From Polynucleobacter tropicus (lineage in GTDB: Bacteria; Pseudomonadota; Gammaproteobacteria; Burkholderiales; Burkholderiaceae): a DNA stretch of 64,000 nt. The stretch lies in the NCBI RefSeq assembly GCF_013307225.1, contig NZ_CP028942.1, positions 868,001 through 932,000 of the forward strand, given 5' to 3'. Below are positions 9,727-18,656 of this stretch, one piece after another. Within the stretch, counting starts at the first letter, position 1. Each line of letters opens with the position of its first letter. The position numbers and the translations under genes are program-made. The notes beneath the pieces were generated by a model. That model was not told the DNA's origin. It searched no databases and saw only the letters and a list, made by a program, of their open reading frames with translations.

Positions 9727-10584
9727 TTAACCTAAAACTCGCATAGAGAAATCAACCGCAATTACATCCTTGGTGAGTTTGCCTAGGGAGATTCGATCAA
9801 CGCCAGTCGCTGCAATTGCGCGCATTTGATCTAGATTGATGCCGCCAGAAGCCTCAAGTAAAGCTCGGCCAGCAGTAATAGCTACTGCATCTTTCATTTG
9901 ATCTGTGGTGAAATTATCAATCAAAATACTCTTAGCACCAGCAGCAAGCGCTTCTTCTAGCTCTGCAAAGTTCTCCACCTCAATCTGAATATCAACGCCA
10001 GCATTAAGGGCTTGGGCATTCTTGAGCGCAGCAGTCACGCTGCCAGCCGCCGCAATGTGATTCTCTTTAATCAGGATGCCATGCCATAGCGCAAGACGTT
10101 GGTTTTGCCCGCCACCAATACGTACTGCATACTTCTGGGCTTGGCGTAAACCAGGAATAGTCTTGCGGGTATCCAGTACTGCGCATCCTTTGGAGTTGGG
10201 GCTAGCGCCTGCGATGGCATCGACGTGTTGACGGGTAATGCTGGCTGTCCAAGACAGGGTTTGTAGGAAGTTAATGCAGGTACGTTCAGCGGATAGCAGA
10301 GCTTGCGAGTCTGCGGCGATATCGCAGACCTTGGTATCGGCCTTCATGAGGTCGCCCTCAATGTAATGCCATGTCACTTTGGCATTGGGATCAAGCTTCT
10401 TGAGTGTGCCTTCGAACCAATCTACACCACACAACACCGCACCTTGCCGAACAATTAACTGCGCTTGCACCATTTTATTAGGAACAAGCTTGGCAGTCCA
10501 ATCGCAGATGCCAATATCTTCCATTAAGGCATCATGAATATTGCGTTGACGTGCTTGCTCTAAAGTTTCGTTGAAATCAAACAT
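9727..10584 (-). CDS. nadC: Nicotinate-nucleotide pyrophosphorylase (quinolinate phosphoribosyltransferase)
   Basis: Converts quinolinate and PRPP to nicotinate mononucleotide, third step of de novo NAD synthesis. The 285-residue protein has the expected two-domain layout: an N-terminal alpha/beta sandwich, then a barrel with the conserved segments LDTRKTIPGLR (phosphoribosyl/quinolinate binding) and KENHI, and the C-terminal EASGGI phosphate-binding loop. It lies 49 bases downstream of nadA on the same strand, so a nadA-nadC transcript is likely. nadB is convergent, so the three de novo genes form one cluster with two transcription directions. Confidence 0.95.
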   Translation of the reverse strand: MFDFNETLEQARQRNIHDALMEDIGICDWTAKLVPNKMVQAQLIVRQGAVLCGVDWFEGTLKKLDPNAKVTWHYIEGDLMKADTKVCDIAADSQALLSAERTCINFLQTLSWTASITRQHVDAIAGASPNSKGCAVLDTRKTIPGLRQAQKYAVRIGGGQNQRLALWHGILIKENHIAAAGSVTAALKNAQALNAGVDIQIEVENFAELEEALAAGAKSILIDNFTTDQMKDAVAITAGRALLEASGGINLDQMRAIAATGVDRISLGKLTKDVIAVDFSMRVLG

Positions 10585-10633
10585 GTATTTGAGATAAAAG
10601 GAGTATCAATAGACCACTAAAATAGTTAATAAA

Positions 10634-11761
10634 TTATGCGGCGCCAATATTTTTGACAAAGCCGTGCTGTGCTTTAGCGAGTAGGTCAGGGTGATTGGCG
10701 GTGAAGTCGAGCATGCGCTCAATGCAGCCTAAGGCTTGAGTGCGGATTGGTTCATCAACAAAAATTTCACCAGAAGCATTTTCCAGGCAATCCAAAATGC
10801 CTTGCAAACCATTCATGGCCATCCATGGGCAATGGGCGCAACTCTTACAGGTAGCGCTATTGCCGGCAGTGGGTGCCTCAATCAATTTCTTATTGGGGGC
10901 TAACTGGCGCATGCGGTGCAAGATGCCTTTATCCGTTGCCACAATATATTCAGCAGCCGTGCCTTCAACGACTGCTTTAATCATGGCGGAGGTTGAGCCA
11001 ACAACATCTGCTAGATCAACTACTGCTTGAGGTGATTCAGGGTGTACCAAAATCTGGGCATTGGGATGGGCTGCCTTGAGAATTTCCAATTCAGCTGCTT
11101 TGAATTCATCATGAACGATACAGGCGCCATTCCAAAGCAGCATATCAGCGCCAGTTTGTTCTTGGATATAGCGACCCAAGTGGCGATCCGGTGCCCACAG
11201 AATCTTTTTACCTTCAACTTTGAGTTGGTGAACAATTGCCAAAGCGCAAGAGCTCGTGACCATCCAATCAGCTTGAGCTTTAACAGCAGCCGAGGTGTTG
11301 GCATAAACAACTACCACGCGATCAGGATATTGTGCGCGAAATTTAGCAAAGTCATTTGTATCACAACCCAAATCAAGAGAGCAGGTGGCCTCAAGATCAG
11401 GCATGAAGATACGCTTCTCAGGACTGAGAATTTTGGCGGTCTCACCCATAAAGCGAACACCAGCAACTATTAAATTTTTGGCGGAATGATTTTTACCAAA
11501 GCGGGCCATTTCTAAAGAGTCGGCAACAAAGCCACCAGTTGCTAAGGCTAAATCTTGAATATCCCCATCTACATAGTAGTGAGCAACTAACGCAGCATCT
11601 TTCTCAATCAAGAGCTGCTTAATGCGTTCAATCACAGCTGCCTTTTCAGGGCCTGCTAAATGGGGGGGAACTTTGGCCCAGGCTTGGGCAGTGCAAGTTA
11701 GCCCAGCGGAGTCTTGCAGGGGGTAGTCAAAAGATATGGGGGTGCTAACAGTTGAGCTCAT
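10634..11761 (-). CDS. nadA: Quinolinate synthase
   Basis: 4Fe-4S enzyme condensing iminoaspartate with dihydroxyacetone phosphate to form quinolinate. At 375 residues it is somewhat longer than the E. coli enzyme because of an N-terminal extension of about 30 residues. Visible landmarks are the [12 protein letters not shown] segment near residue 61, a probable cluster cysteine at C127 (ATCSLDLG), a central SSCALA, and the C-terminal cysteine group CKSCAHC (C305, C308, C311), of which the last is the likely third cluster ligand. Two GTS/GST triose-phosphate-binding loops are present. Cluster supply by the Isc system is expected. A TATGAT box lies 5 bases before the ATG. Confidence 0.95.
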   Translation of the reverse strand: MSSTVSTPISFDYPLQDSAGLTCTAQAWAKVPPHLAGPEKAAVIERIKQLLIEKDAALVAHYYVDGDIQDLALATGGFVADSLEMARFGKNHSAKNLIVAGVRFMGETAKILSPEKRIFMPDLEATCSLDLGCDTNDFAKFRAQYPDRVVVVYANTSAAVKAQADWMVTSSCALAIVHQLKVEGKKILWAPDRHLGRYIQEQTGADMLLWNGACIVHDEFKAAELEILKAAHPNAQILVHPESPQAVVDLADVVGSTSAMIKAVVEGTAAEYIVATDKGILHRMRQLAPNKKLIEAPTAGNSATCKSCAHCPWMAMNGLQGILDCLENASGEIFVDEPIRTQALGCIERMLDFTANHPDLLAKAQHGFVKNIGAA

Positions 11762-11766
11762 GCCAA

Positions 11767-11772
11767 ATCATA
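11767..11772 (-). promoter_or_regulatory. -10-like box upstream of nadA
   Basis: TATGAT on the minus strand, 5 bases before the nadA ATG, with no Shine-Dalgarno between. It fits a leaderless or near-leaderless nadA mRNA. No -35 consensus is visible. Confidence 0.35.
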
Positions 11773-11810
11773 ATCCAATGGCTATTGATATGCAGGGGCA
11801 GCAGCAGATC

Positions 11811-13196
11811 TTAAAACGGTAAATTCGCATCAGGTTTAGCTGCCAGCAAAGCCACTTTAAACTCTGCCTGAATACGTGCAATCGCTGCTTCACTGTCTGC
11901 TTCAAAGCGCATCACTACGACTGGAGTGGTATTCGATGGTCTAGCTAGACCAAAGCCATCTGCATACTCTACGCGCACGCCATCAATAGTGTTAATAGAC
12001 TCAGAAGTAGGGAATTTGGCATTGGCTTTAATGATTTCAAGCAATTTAAAGGGCTCACCTTCAGCGCAGGCTAACTGTAATTCAGGGGTGCAAATCGCGT
12101 TTGGTAAATCATTGAGCGTCTGATTAGGATCTTTTTCTTTAGAAAGAATCTCTAAAAGACGTGCGCCCGTATATAGGCCATCATCAAAGCCAAACCAACG
12201 GTCTTTGAAGAAAATATGACCACTCATCTCACCGGCTAATGGTGCACCAGTTTCTTTAAGTTTTGCCTTGACTAAAGAGTGACCAGTTTTCCACATGAGT
12301 GGCTCGCCACCATGTTGTTTAACCCAAGAGGCTAAGTTGCGCGTGCATTTGACGTCATAAATAATCTGACCGCCTGTATTACGCGAGAGAACATCTTTTG
12401 CAAAAAGCATCATTTGACGGTCTGGGAATATCACTTGACCATCTTTAGTAACCACCCCAAGACGATCAGCATCACCATCAAAGGCAAGACCGAGTTCATT
12501 GTCAGTGGCTTGTAAATTCCTAATGAGGTCTTGTAGATTTTCTAAATGAGCTGGATCGGGATGGTGATTTGGGAACTTGCCATCGACTTCGCAAAAGAGC
12601 TCTTGCACTTCACAGCCTAGCGCTCTAAATAGTTTGCCTGCAAAGGCGCCGCCAACACCATTGCCACAGTCAACGGCTATTTTTATGGGGCGGGCTAGTT
12701 TGACATCACCCACAATGCGCTCTAAATACATTGGGAAAATATCAAAAGCACTGCGAGTGCCCTGGCCGGTAGCAAATTGCTTTGCTTCAATGCGTTTACG
12801 CAAATCTTGAATTTGATCTCCATAAATAGCTGCACCACCCAAGACCATCTTGAAGCCGTTATAATTCGGTGGGTTATGGCTACCGGTGATCATGATGCCG
12901 GATTTGGGTTTTTTGCCATCCAATACTTGGTTAGCGCCAAAGTACACCATTGGTGTAGCTACCATACCTAAGTCAATCACATTGATACCGGTTGAGAGTA
13001 GACCTTCAGTGAGGGCCTCAATCAAACTCGGGCCAGATAAGCGACCATCACGACCAATCACAATTTCTGTCTCGCCTAGTTCACATATCTCTGTGCCAAA
13101 GGCTTGACCAATCAACTTAGCAATCGAGGGATCTAAAGTTTGATCAATGATTCCACGTATGTCATAAGCCTTAAAGATGGAGGGGGAGAGTTGCAT
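11811..13196 (-). CDS. Phosphomannomutase/phosphoglucomutase
   Basis: Alpha-D-phosphohexomutase interconverting hexose-1-phosphate and hexose-6-phosphate for nucleotide-sugar and polysaccharide synthesis (AlgC-like). At 461 residues it matches the family. The phosphoserine active-site loop is MITGSHNPP near residue 105, the Mg-binding loop is DGDADR near residue 245, the sugar-binding loop is GEMSGHIF, and the C-terminal phosphate-binding region is RPSNTTP. It is the downstream neighbour of pgi on the same strand, 49 bases apart, and the two together manage hexose phosphates. The dual PMM/PGM specificity is typical of the family but cannot be read from the sequence alone. Confidence 0.9.
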   Translation of the reverse strand: MQLSPSIFKAYDIRGIIDQTLDPSIAKLIGQAFGTEICELGETEIVIGRDGRLSGPSLIEALTEGLLSTGINVIDLGMVATPMVYFGANQVLDGKKPKSGIMITGSHNPPNYNGFKMVLGGAAIYGDQIQDLRKRIEAKQFATGQGTRSAFDIFPMYLERIVGDVKLARPIKIAVDCGNGVGGAFAGKLFRALGCEVQELFCEVDGKFPNHHPDPAHLENLQDLIRNLQATDNELGLAFDGDADRLGVVTKDGQVIFPDRQMMLFAKDVLSRNTGGQIIYDVKCTRNLASWVKQHGGEPLMWKTGHSLVKAKLKETGAPLAGEMSGHIFFKDRWFGFDDGLYTGARLLEILSKEKDPNQTLNDLPNAICTPELQLACAEGEPFKLLEIIKANAKFPTSESINTIDGVRVEYADGFGLARPSNTTPVVVMRFEADSEAAIARIQAEFKVALLAAKPDANLPF

Positions 13197-13245
13197 GAAA
13201 TACCTTTAGATAGAGGTGTAAAGGAAGCGCAGGGCGCTTAGTAAA

Positions 13246-14757
13246 TTAAGAATTTAATAAATTAATGCGTGCAGCTGTAACTACATCAATGCTGTCATTT
13301 GCTTCCACATGGTCTGAGCCACTACCCAATGCTTTTTCAATTGGCTTGGCTAAAACTTTGCCGTATTCCACGCCAGGCTGATCAAAGCTGTTGATATTCC
13401 AAAGCGCGCCTAATGTAGCCGCACGGTTTTCGTAAAGGGCAAGAAGTGCACCCAAATAAAAAGCGTTGAGCTCAGGCAAAAGCAATAGATTGCTAGGGCG
13501 CTTACCTGGGTAAACGTCATTGGGGTTATTGGCATCTTTACCATGCGCTAGGGCTTGAGCCTGTGCTAAGCAGTTTGATAGCAGGATGCGGTGGTGGGCT
13601 AGGGCTTCAGGGCGATCGCTCATCGGTTTGCGAACGGCAATAAAGTCAATTGGAATGACCTCGGGACCTTGGTGAAAGAGTTGGAAGTAAGAATGCTGTG
13701 CATTACTGCCGGCACTACCAAACACTATTGGTGAGGAATGTTTAATAGGCTTACCGTCTTTGCCAACACTCTTACCGTTACTTTCCATATCTAACTGCTG
13801 TAACCATTTTGGAAACCAATCTAAAGCATCGGCATATGGAATGGCTGCATAAGACTTAATGCCATTTTTTTCTTGTTGATGCAAAAGCGCCACAGCCATG
13901 ATGACCGGAAGATTTTCTTCTAAGGGCGCATTTCTGAAATGCAAATCCATGGCATGAGCACCAGCCAAGAATTCTTCAAAGGTTTTAAAGCCGTATTGCA
14001 ATGCAATCGGCAAGCCGACGGCGGACCAAACGGAGTAACGACCGCCAACCCAATCCCAAAATGGGAAGATATGCTCTTCTTCAACGCCAAATGCCTTGGC
14101 GCCTGAAACATTGGCGGTCACCGCAAATAGGGCTTTATTGATCTGACGTTGCGTAAGTCCGCTATCTTTAAGCCAAGCTACTACAGCCTTGGCATTCATG
14201 GTGGTTTCTAGGGTGGTGAATGATTTAGAAACAATGATCACGCGAGTGCTATGCGGTAATGCCTTTGTCAAAATCCGCGCTAATTCAGCGGTATCGATAT
14301 TGGCTAGGAAATGCATACGCATGCCACGGCTCTCAATCTCAGGAACGTGAGCTAAAGCTTCAATTGCTAATCGTGGACCAAAGTCGGAGCCCCCAATACC
14401 AATATGAATTACATCAGTGACGCCAACCCACTGATTGCATAGTGCATCAATGCGTTGCCACACCTTAATAACCGACGGCATTACATCTTGACCATCTAGG
14501 ATGACTGGTGATTTAGAAAGATTACGTAGAGCAGAATGCAGTGCAGGGCGATCTTCACTTAGATTGACATGCTTGCCGCTTAATAGATCTTCAATAAATT
14601 CTGGAAGATGGGATTTTCGTGCAAAAGAAAATAGTTCCTTCCATTGCGCCTCGCTAATGTTTTGATATGCAGTATCTAAAACCATATCGACTGCCACATG
14701 GGAATCATGGGCAGTATTGGATAGATTTTTTTCAGTTTGCATGGACCTAGAAGACAT
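13246..14757 (-). CDS. pgi: Glucose-6-phosphate isomerase
   Basis: Interconverts glucose-6-phosphate and fructose-6-phosphate in the cytoplasm. At 503 residues it is shorter than the 549-residue E. coli enzyme but keeps the core: HIGIGGSDFGP (sugar-phosphate loop), PFWDWVGGRYSVWSAVGLP (family signature), GSAGSNAQHSYFQL with the catalytic His, and FDQPGVEYGK near the C-terminus with the conserved Lys. The start at 14757 is supported by a TAAAAT box exactly 6 bases upstream; a second ATG at 14742 with a weak AGG is possible. It lies upstream of the phosphohexomutase and is divergent from the FAD oxidoreductase. Confidence 0.93.
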   Translation of the reverse strand: MSSRSMQTEKNLSNTAHDSHVAVDMVLDTAYQNISEAQWKELFSFARKSHLPEFIEDLLSGKHVNLSEDRPALHSALRNLSKSPVILDGQDVMPSVIKVWQRIDALCNQWVGVTDVIHIGIGGSDFGPRLAIEALAHVPEIESRGMRMHFLANIDTAELARILTKALPHSTRVIIVSKSFTTLETTMNAKAVVAWLKDSGLTQRQINKALFAVTANVSGAKAFGVEEEHIFPFWDWVGGRYSVWSAVGLPIALQYGFKTFEEFLAGAHAMDLHFRNAPLEENLPVIMAVALLHQQEKNGIKSYAAIPYADALDWFPKWLQQLDMESNGKSVGKDGKPIKHSSPIVFGSAGSNAQHSYFQLFHQGPEVIPIDFIAVRKPMSDRPEALAHHRILLSNCLAQAQALAHGKDANNPNDVYPGKRPSNLLLLPELNAFYLGALLALYENRAATLGALWNINSFDQPGVEYGKVLAKPIEKALGSGSDHVEANDSIDVVTAARINLLNS

Positions 14758-14763
14758 TGCTAG

Positions 14764-14769
14764 ATTTTA
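14764..14769 (-). promoter_or_regulatory. -10-like box, leaderless-type spacing, for pgi
   Basis: TAAAAT on the minus strand, exactly 6 bases before the first pgi ATG, with no Shine-Dalgarno. This places the expected transcription start on the A of the ATG. No -35 consensus is visible. Confidence 0.45.
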
Positions 14770-14871
14770 TCAAGAACCCTTGAAAAACCCTCTAAAACAC
14801 TGAAAATGTTAGGATTTCAGTATATTTACAAATAAATCACTAAAAATTCAAAATTAAGGCGAGACGAGTTA

Positions 14872-16008
14872 ATGGACCAGGTGGATTGTGTCGTTGTTGG
14901 CGCCGGCGTAGTGGGCTTGGCAGTTGCCAGAGAAATGGCATTGCAAGGTCGAGAAACCATTTTGCTCGAACGCGAAAATGCCTTTGGCACGATTAGTAGT
15001 GCCAGAAACAGTGAAGTTATTCACGCTGGAATTTATTACCCAAAAGATTCGCTCAAAGCCAAACTCTGTGTGCAGGGTAATCGCCTCTTATATGAGTATT
15101 GCCGTGACCATCTAGTAGCAACACAACCTTATGGCAAATTGATCGTTGCTAGCGATGAAACTCAAATCGATGATTTGAGAGCCATTCTATATAAAGCCCA
15201 AAATAATGGCGTGCCTGAAATTAAGATGATTTCAGGGGAAGAGGCAAAAGCGCTAGAGCCCAATCTCCAATGTTCTGCAGCATTACTTTCATCGACTACT
15301 GGCATTGTTGACAGTCACGGCTATATGCTATCCCTGCTAGGCGGCTTTGAGGATGCGGGTGGGATGGTGGCCTATCAATCACCACTGCTAAGTGCAAAGC
15401 CAATAGGTGGTAATGCTCAGAATGGCTATGAACTTCAAATCGGTGGTGCCGATGGCATGCAAATCCAAACTAAGTTGCTCATCAATTGCGCTGGTATGAG
15501 TGCTCCAGCAGTTGCGCAAAAAATTGAAGGCTTAGCAAAAGACCAAATCCCCAAAGCCTACTTTGCAAAAGGTAATTACTTTTCTCTTTCTGGTAAATCA
15601 CCATTTACTCATTTGATTTATCCAATTCCAGAACCTGGTGGACTTGGAGTCCACCTGACTTTGGATATGGGCGGGCAAGCTAAGTTTGGACCAGATGTAG
15701 AGTGGCTCGATATTGATCAAGAAGAGCAAATTGACTACGCCGTCGATCCAAAGCGTGGTGACGGGTTCTATGAGGCAGTACGGCGCTATTGGCCAGACCT
15801 AAAAGATGCCTCATTACAGCCAGATTATTCAGGGGTGAGGGCCAAAATTGTTCCGCCAAATGCGCCGGCAGGAGACTTTTGCTTCAATGGCCCTAAAGAA
15901 AATGGAATGCAGGGGCTCTATAACCTATATGGCTTTGAGTCCCCTGGGCTGACCTCTAGTCTAGCCATTGCAAGGTATTTAGAAGCTCAAATCAAAAGTT
16001 CTTTATAA
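14872..16008 (+). CDS. DAO-family FAD-dependent oxidoreductase (L-2-hydroxyglutarate dehydrogenase-like)
   Basis: A 378-residue flavoprotein of the D-amino-acid-oxidase fold. The dinucleotide-binding motif VVGAGVVGLAVAREMA starts at about residue 8 and is followed by the family arginine/serine segment SSARNSEVIHAGIYYP, the pattern of the LhgO/L2HGDH subgroup that oxidises L-2-hydroxyglutarate or similar 2-hydroxy acids. The C-terminal part holds YSGVRAKI and GFESPGLTSSLAIA, which close the FAD site. There is no signal peptide. The substrate is inferred from subgroup resemblance only; another 2-hydroxyacid or an amine is possible. The gene stands alone, divergent from pgi, and its stop codon overlaps the putative -10 of the following tRNA gene. 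Confidence 0.8.
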   Translation: MDQVDCVVVGAGVVGLAVAREMALQGRETILLERENAFGTISSARNSEVIHAGIYYPKDSLKAKLCVQGNRLLYEYCRDHLVATQPYGKLIVASDETQIDDLRAILYKAQNNGVPEIKMISGEEAKALEPNLQCSAALLSSTTGIVDSHGYMLSLLGGFEDAGGMVAYQSPLLSAKPIGGNAQNGYELQIGGADGMQIQTKLLINCAGMSAPAVAQKIEGLAKDQIPKAYFAKGNYFSLSGKSPFTHLIYPIPEPGGLGVHLTLDMGGQAKFGPDVEWLDIDQEEQIDYAVDPKRGDGFYEAVRRYWPDLKDASLQPDYSGVRAKIVPPNAPAGDFCFNGPKENGMQGLYNLYGFESPGLTSSLAIARYLEAQIKSSL

Positions 16009-16009
16009 T
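16004..16009 (+). promoter_or_regulatory. Consensus -10 box for tRNA-Ser
   Basis: Perfect TATAAT overlapping the stop codon of the FAD oxidoreductase (TAA at 16006-16008), 34 bases before the tRNA. No good -35 is seen. The tRNA may also be made by read-through from the upstream gene. Confidence 0.45.
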
Positions 16010-16043
16010 CATGGTCTTGAATCAATCGCGATTCACAAGATAC

Positions 16044-16131
16044 GGAAGAGTGGCAGAGCGGTTGAATGCACCAGTCTTGAAAACTGGCGACTGTAATAGG
16101 TCCGTGAGTTCGAATCTCACCTCTTCCGCCA
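16044..16131 (+). tRNA. tRNA-Ser (anticodon TGA)
   Basis: Class II tRNA read directly from the sequence. Acceptor GGAAGAG (16044-16050) pairs with CTCTTCC (16121-16127), followed by discriminator G and an encoded CCA (16129-16131). The anticodon stem CCAGT/ACTGG encloses loop CTTGAAA with anticodon TGA at 16078-16080. A long variable arm and a GTTCGAATC T-arm loop follow. It decodes UCA and related serine codons. Confidence 0.97.
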
Positions 16132-16143
16132 AATTTCCTGCCT

Positions 16144-17058
16144 TTAAAACTCTACCGTGTATCTCAAATTGAGTAAGCGCGATTGCATGAAGCCATTTTT
16201 GATTTCCATATCGCGACCGTATTGCAATGTGAGCCTGCCCACCGAGGTATGAGCGACTCCGCTGAGAAGATATCTTTGGGTATTAACCACATTGTTTTGA
16301 TATTGATTGTTAATTAATGTGGCACCACCCGCGACATAGAAATAAGTGGCGGCAACCGTGAAGATGGGGTCGATTCTATATATGGGACCAGCCTGAATCG
16401 TTGTTAAGGGCTTTTGGGTCAATGATTTATTGGTGGATGGGGTGCCGCATAGGGCCGCACACTGACTATTACCACCGTACCACATAGTATCAACAGCAAT
16501 GGCGCCATCAACACTTTCAATGATTGGTCTCTGGAAGCCCATTTGTAAATCTGATTTGTAGCGGTTTTCGCCTACATTGAATACGGTTTGGTTTGAGTAT
16601 CTGCTTGTTGGCGCCAAAAAATATCCTGCAATACCTAGGTATGTTCTGGTTTCTCGATTGGAGTATGGCCAAATTGCAGAGGCAATCGAGATATCTCCAA
16701 AGCCGGCATCTCCCGCATAAGAAGTCAGCGATCCTGCTGTTGTAATGCTGCCATATGGGAGTTGAACATAAGAAACGCCAGGGAGGCTTGCAAGCTCATA
16801 GGTAGATGAGACTCTGGCGAAAGCAGCGTTGGTGTTAATTATCGGGTTTCCATAGGGTTTACTAGTCACTACAGAACCGTTGTTATAAAAAGTGGTGTTC
16901 TCGCTATTTTGATAAGTCAGTGTCAGGTAATGCTTATTTGGCAAAGGCGCAACAATGTCATTGGGCTGCAGGTCAATTGCATAGGTAGGGGCATACAAAG
17001 ATATTAAGAGAATGGTCGTAGTTAGAAAAATCGACCGTTTAGACATGTATCTTTGCAT
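16144..17058 (-). CDS. Outer-membrane beta-barrel protein (phenol MetA degradation family)
   Basis: A 304-residue secreted protein with a Sec signal peptide (about residues 6-27, cleavage likely after TYA in the first 30 residues) followed by alternating hydrophobic strands and a terminal aromatic residue (final residues RYTVEF), the usual C-terminal strand of an outer-membrane barrel. Its pattern fits the transporter family annotated as Phenol_MetA_deg, whose substrates are mostly unknown. It is divergent from a histidine kinase gene, with 132 bases between the starts used here. A TAAAAT box lies 7 bases before its ATG; Met5 at 17046 is an alternative start. The exact solute cannot be inferred. 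Confidence 0.7.
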   Translation of the reverse strand: MQRYMSKRSIFLTTTILLISLYAPTYAIDLQPNDIVAPLPNKHYLTLTYQNSENTTFYNNGSVVTSKPYGNPIINTNAAFARVSSTYELASLPGVSYVQLPYGSITTAGSLTSYAGDAGFGDISIASAIWPYSNRETRTYLGIAGYFLAPTSRYSNQTVFNVGENRYKSDLQMGFQRPIIESVDGAIAVDTMWYGGNSQCAALCGTPSTNKSLTQKPLTTIQAGPIYRIDPIFTVAATYFYVAGGATLINNQYQNNVVNTQRYLLSGVAHTSVGRLTLQYGRDMEIKNGFMQSRLLNLRYTVEF

Positions 17059-17065
17059 GGGCGCA

Positions 17066-17071
17066 ATTTTA
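17066..17071 (-). promoter_or_regulatory. -10-like box upstream of the barrel gene
   Basis: TAAAAT on the minus strand, 7 bases before the ATG at 17058, with no Shine-Dalgarno between. Confidence 0.35.
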
Positions 17072-17178
17072 TTCTGATTTCTGGATGAATATCACTTCCA
17101 ATATAGAACTTTGCCCAAAAGCCGATAGATATCTATAGGTATGCTTTCGATGAATTAATTGAATTATTGAGTTCAGGG

Positions 17179-17184
17179 TACGAT
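17179..17184 (+). promoter_or_regulatory. -10-like box upstream of the histidine kinase
   Basis: TACGAT exactly 6 bases before the ATG at 17191. The match to TATAAT is only four of six, and an AGGG at 17175-17178 is too far for an ideal Shine-Dalgarno. This is the weakest member of the leaderless set. Confidence 0.3.
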
Positions 17185-17190
17185 AGCGTC

Positions 17191-18624
17191 ATGAAGCTGC
17201 TATTAGCCATCTACTTCTTCATTATTGCCATTATCCAAACAGGATTGTTCTTTGGCATCTATCACTACTATCGGTCGCAAAATATTGTTAAGCCAAGTCC
17301 CTATTGGATGAGTTCTTTGCTTGCTAGTGTTTTCGCTTTATTTATATTTGGCGGTAGCATCTTGTCAGTGGAGGATATTGCCAAGCCCCAATTCAACTTC
17401 ACTATTGGCAATACTTTATTTTATGTTGCTGCTGTTTTGCAGGCGCTATTTTGTTTGTCGCTCAATAAGCCCATTCCACGATACCTCAAGGTAGGTTTAT
17501 ATATTTCAGCCCTTGCATTTTTATTGATCTTTGAGTGGATGCGCGTAGCTGGCACATTTGAAATACGCACCTCATTTATGTGTGTGATTGCCAGTATTTT
17601 TTATATATGGCAGATCGTTGAGATTCGTAAGACAAAGTTAAAAGATTCTTCGACCCAATTGCTTTATATGCAGTTTGCAAGCTTTGCAGAGTTATTTTTT
17701 GCGCTAGGGCGTTTGATTATTTTGATTGCATCCTCCTTGACTATTCGCCAGATTGAACAAATCCCACAATTATTAATTCTTTTCACAATTGCGCAACTTG
17801 TAATGAATACGCTTTCATATATCGCTATTGGTGGTTACTGGGCAGAAAAGTTTGCACTAGCAAATGCAAAGATTCAGATCGAAAATGAAGAAATTAAGTC
17901 CCTCTTAGAAGAGCGAGAGGCATTGATAGGTTCTTTATTAAAGGCTAATAAGACTGCCAGTACTGGCGCTTTGTCGGCATCTATTGCCCACGAGCTAAAT
18001 CAACCGCTTGGCGCCTCGAGCTTAAATATTCAGTTTCTCCAGAAGAAATTAGCCCAGGGAGATCTGAATCCAGCTCTACAAAAGGAAATTCTTGATACCT
18101 TGCTTGCAGACAATCAACGTGCGGCAAATATCATTCGATCTCTGCGTTCAATTTTCTCCGAAAGTGATGTTGCAACAACCGAGTTCGAGGTGGGTGATTT
18201 AATCTTCAATGTACTCAGCATTACTAAGCCAGAAATTAACTCTAAAAATATTCAAGTAGCGCTCAGAGTTGAGTCTGATCTCGTATTAAATGCGGACTCT
18301 GGTGAAATTCAGCAGGTTTTGTTAAATCTGATCAATAACGCCATTCAGGCTTTAGTAGCTTCGTCGCAAGAGAATAAAAAAATTACTATTACAGCCCAAC
18401 GATCTCACGATTATGTGCAAATAGTCATAGCCGACAATGGCGATGGAATACCTACGGCTGCACAGGATCAATTATTTGAGCTCTTTACAAGTACAAAAAG
18501 CACCGGTATGGGGCTTGGTTTGTGGCTTTGTAATCATATCGTTACCCGTCATGGTGGGCATATACTATTCGAACCCAATGAGGGTGGTGGAGCCAAATTT
18601 ATAGTGGAATTGCCAGTCGCCTAA
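17191..18624 (+). CDS. Membrane sensor histidine kinase (orphan)
   Basis: A 477-residue kinase from the ATG at 17191; an upstream in-frame TTG at 17167 is less likely. The N-terminal half is a hydrophobic sensor with roughly seven membrane helices (to about residue 225), then a short coiled coil. The kinase core has the H-box SIAHELNQPLGAS with phospho-acceptor H267, the N-box VLLNLINNAIQAL, the G1 box VIADNGDGIP and the G2 box GMGLGLWLCNHIV. The H-box form is that of the DctB/FixL-like HPK4 group. No response regulator or DNA-binding gene lies nearby. It is divergent from the outer-membrane barrel. The ligand is unknown; the membrane sensor could detect a lipophilic or energy-state signal. 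Confidence 0.88.
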   Translation: MKLLLAIYFFIIAIIQTGLFFGIYHYYRSQNIVKPSPYWMSSLLASVFALFIFGGSILSVEDIAKPQFNFTIGNTLFYVAAVLQALFCLSLNKPIPRYLKVGLYISALAFLLIFEWMRVAGTFEIRTSFMCVIASIFYIWQIVEIRKTKLKDSSTQLLYMQFASFAELFFALGRLIILIASSLTIRQIEQIPQLLILFTIAQLVMNTLSYIAIGGYWAEKFALANAKIQIENEEIKSLLEEREALIGSLLKANKTASTGALSASIAHELNQPLGASSLNIQFLQKKLAQGDLNPALQKEILDTLLADNQRAANIIRSLRSIFSESDVATTEFEVGDLIFNVLSITKPEINSKNIQVALRVESDLVLNADSGEIQQVLLNLINNAIQALVASSQENKKITITAQRSHDYVQIVIADNGDGIPTAAQDQLFELFTSTKSTGMGLGLWLCNHIVTRHGGHILFEPNEGGGAKFIVELPVA

Positions 18625-18656
18625 GGCCTGAATTAGGCCGGGATTGCTTCTTGCGG

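Noticed and set aside
11042..11473. 143-residue frame antisense to nadA
   Set aside because: It overlaps the conserved core of nadA and shows no domain or start signal.
18625..18639. Short GGCCT/AGGCC hairpin between the histidine kinase and the CoA-transferase
   Set aside because: Only five pairs and no T-run; too weak to call a terminator.
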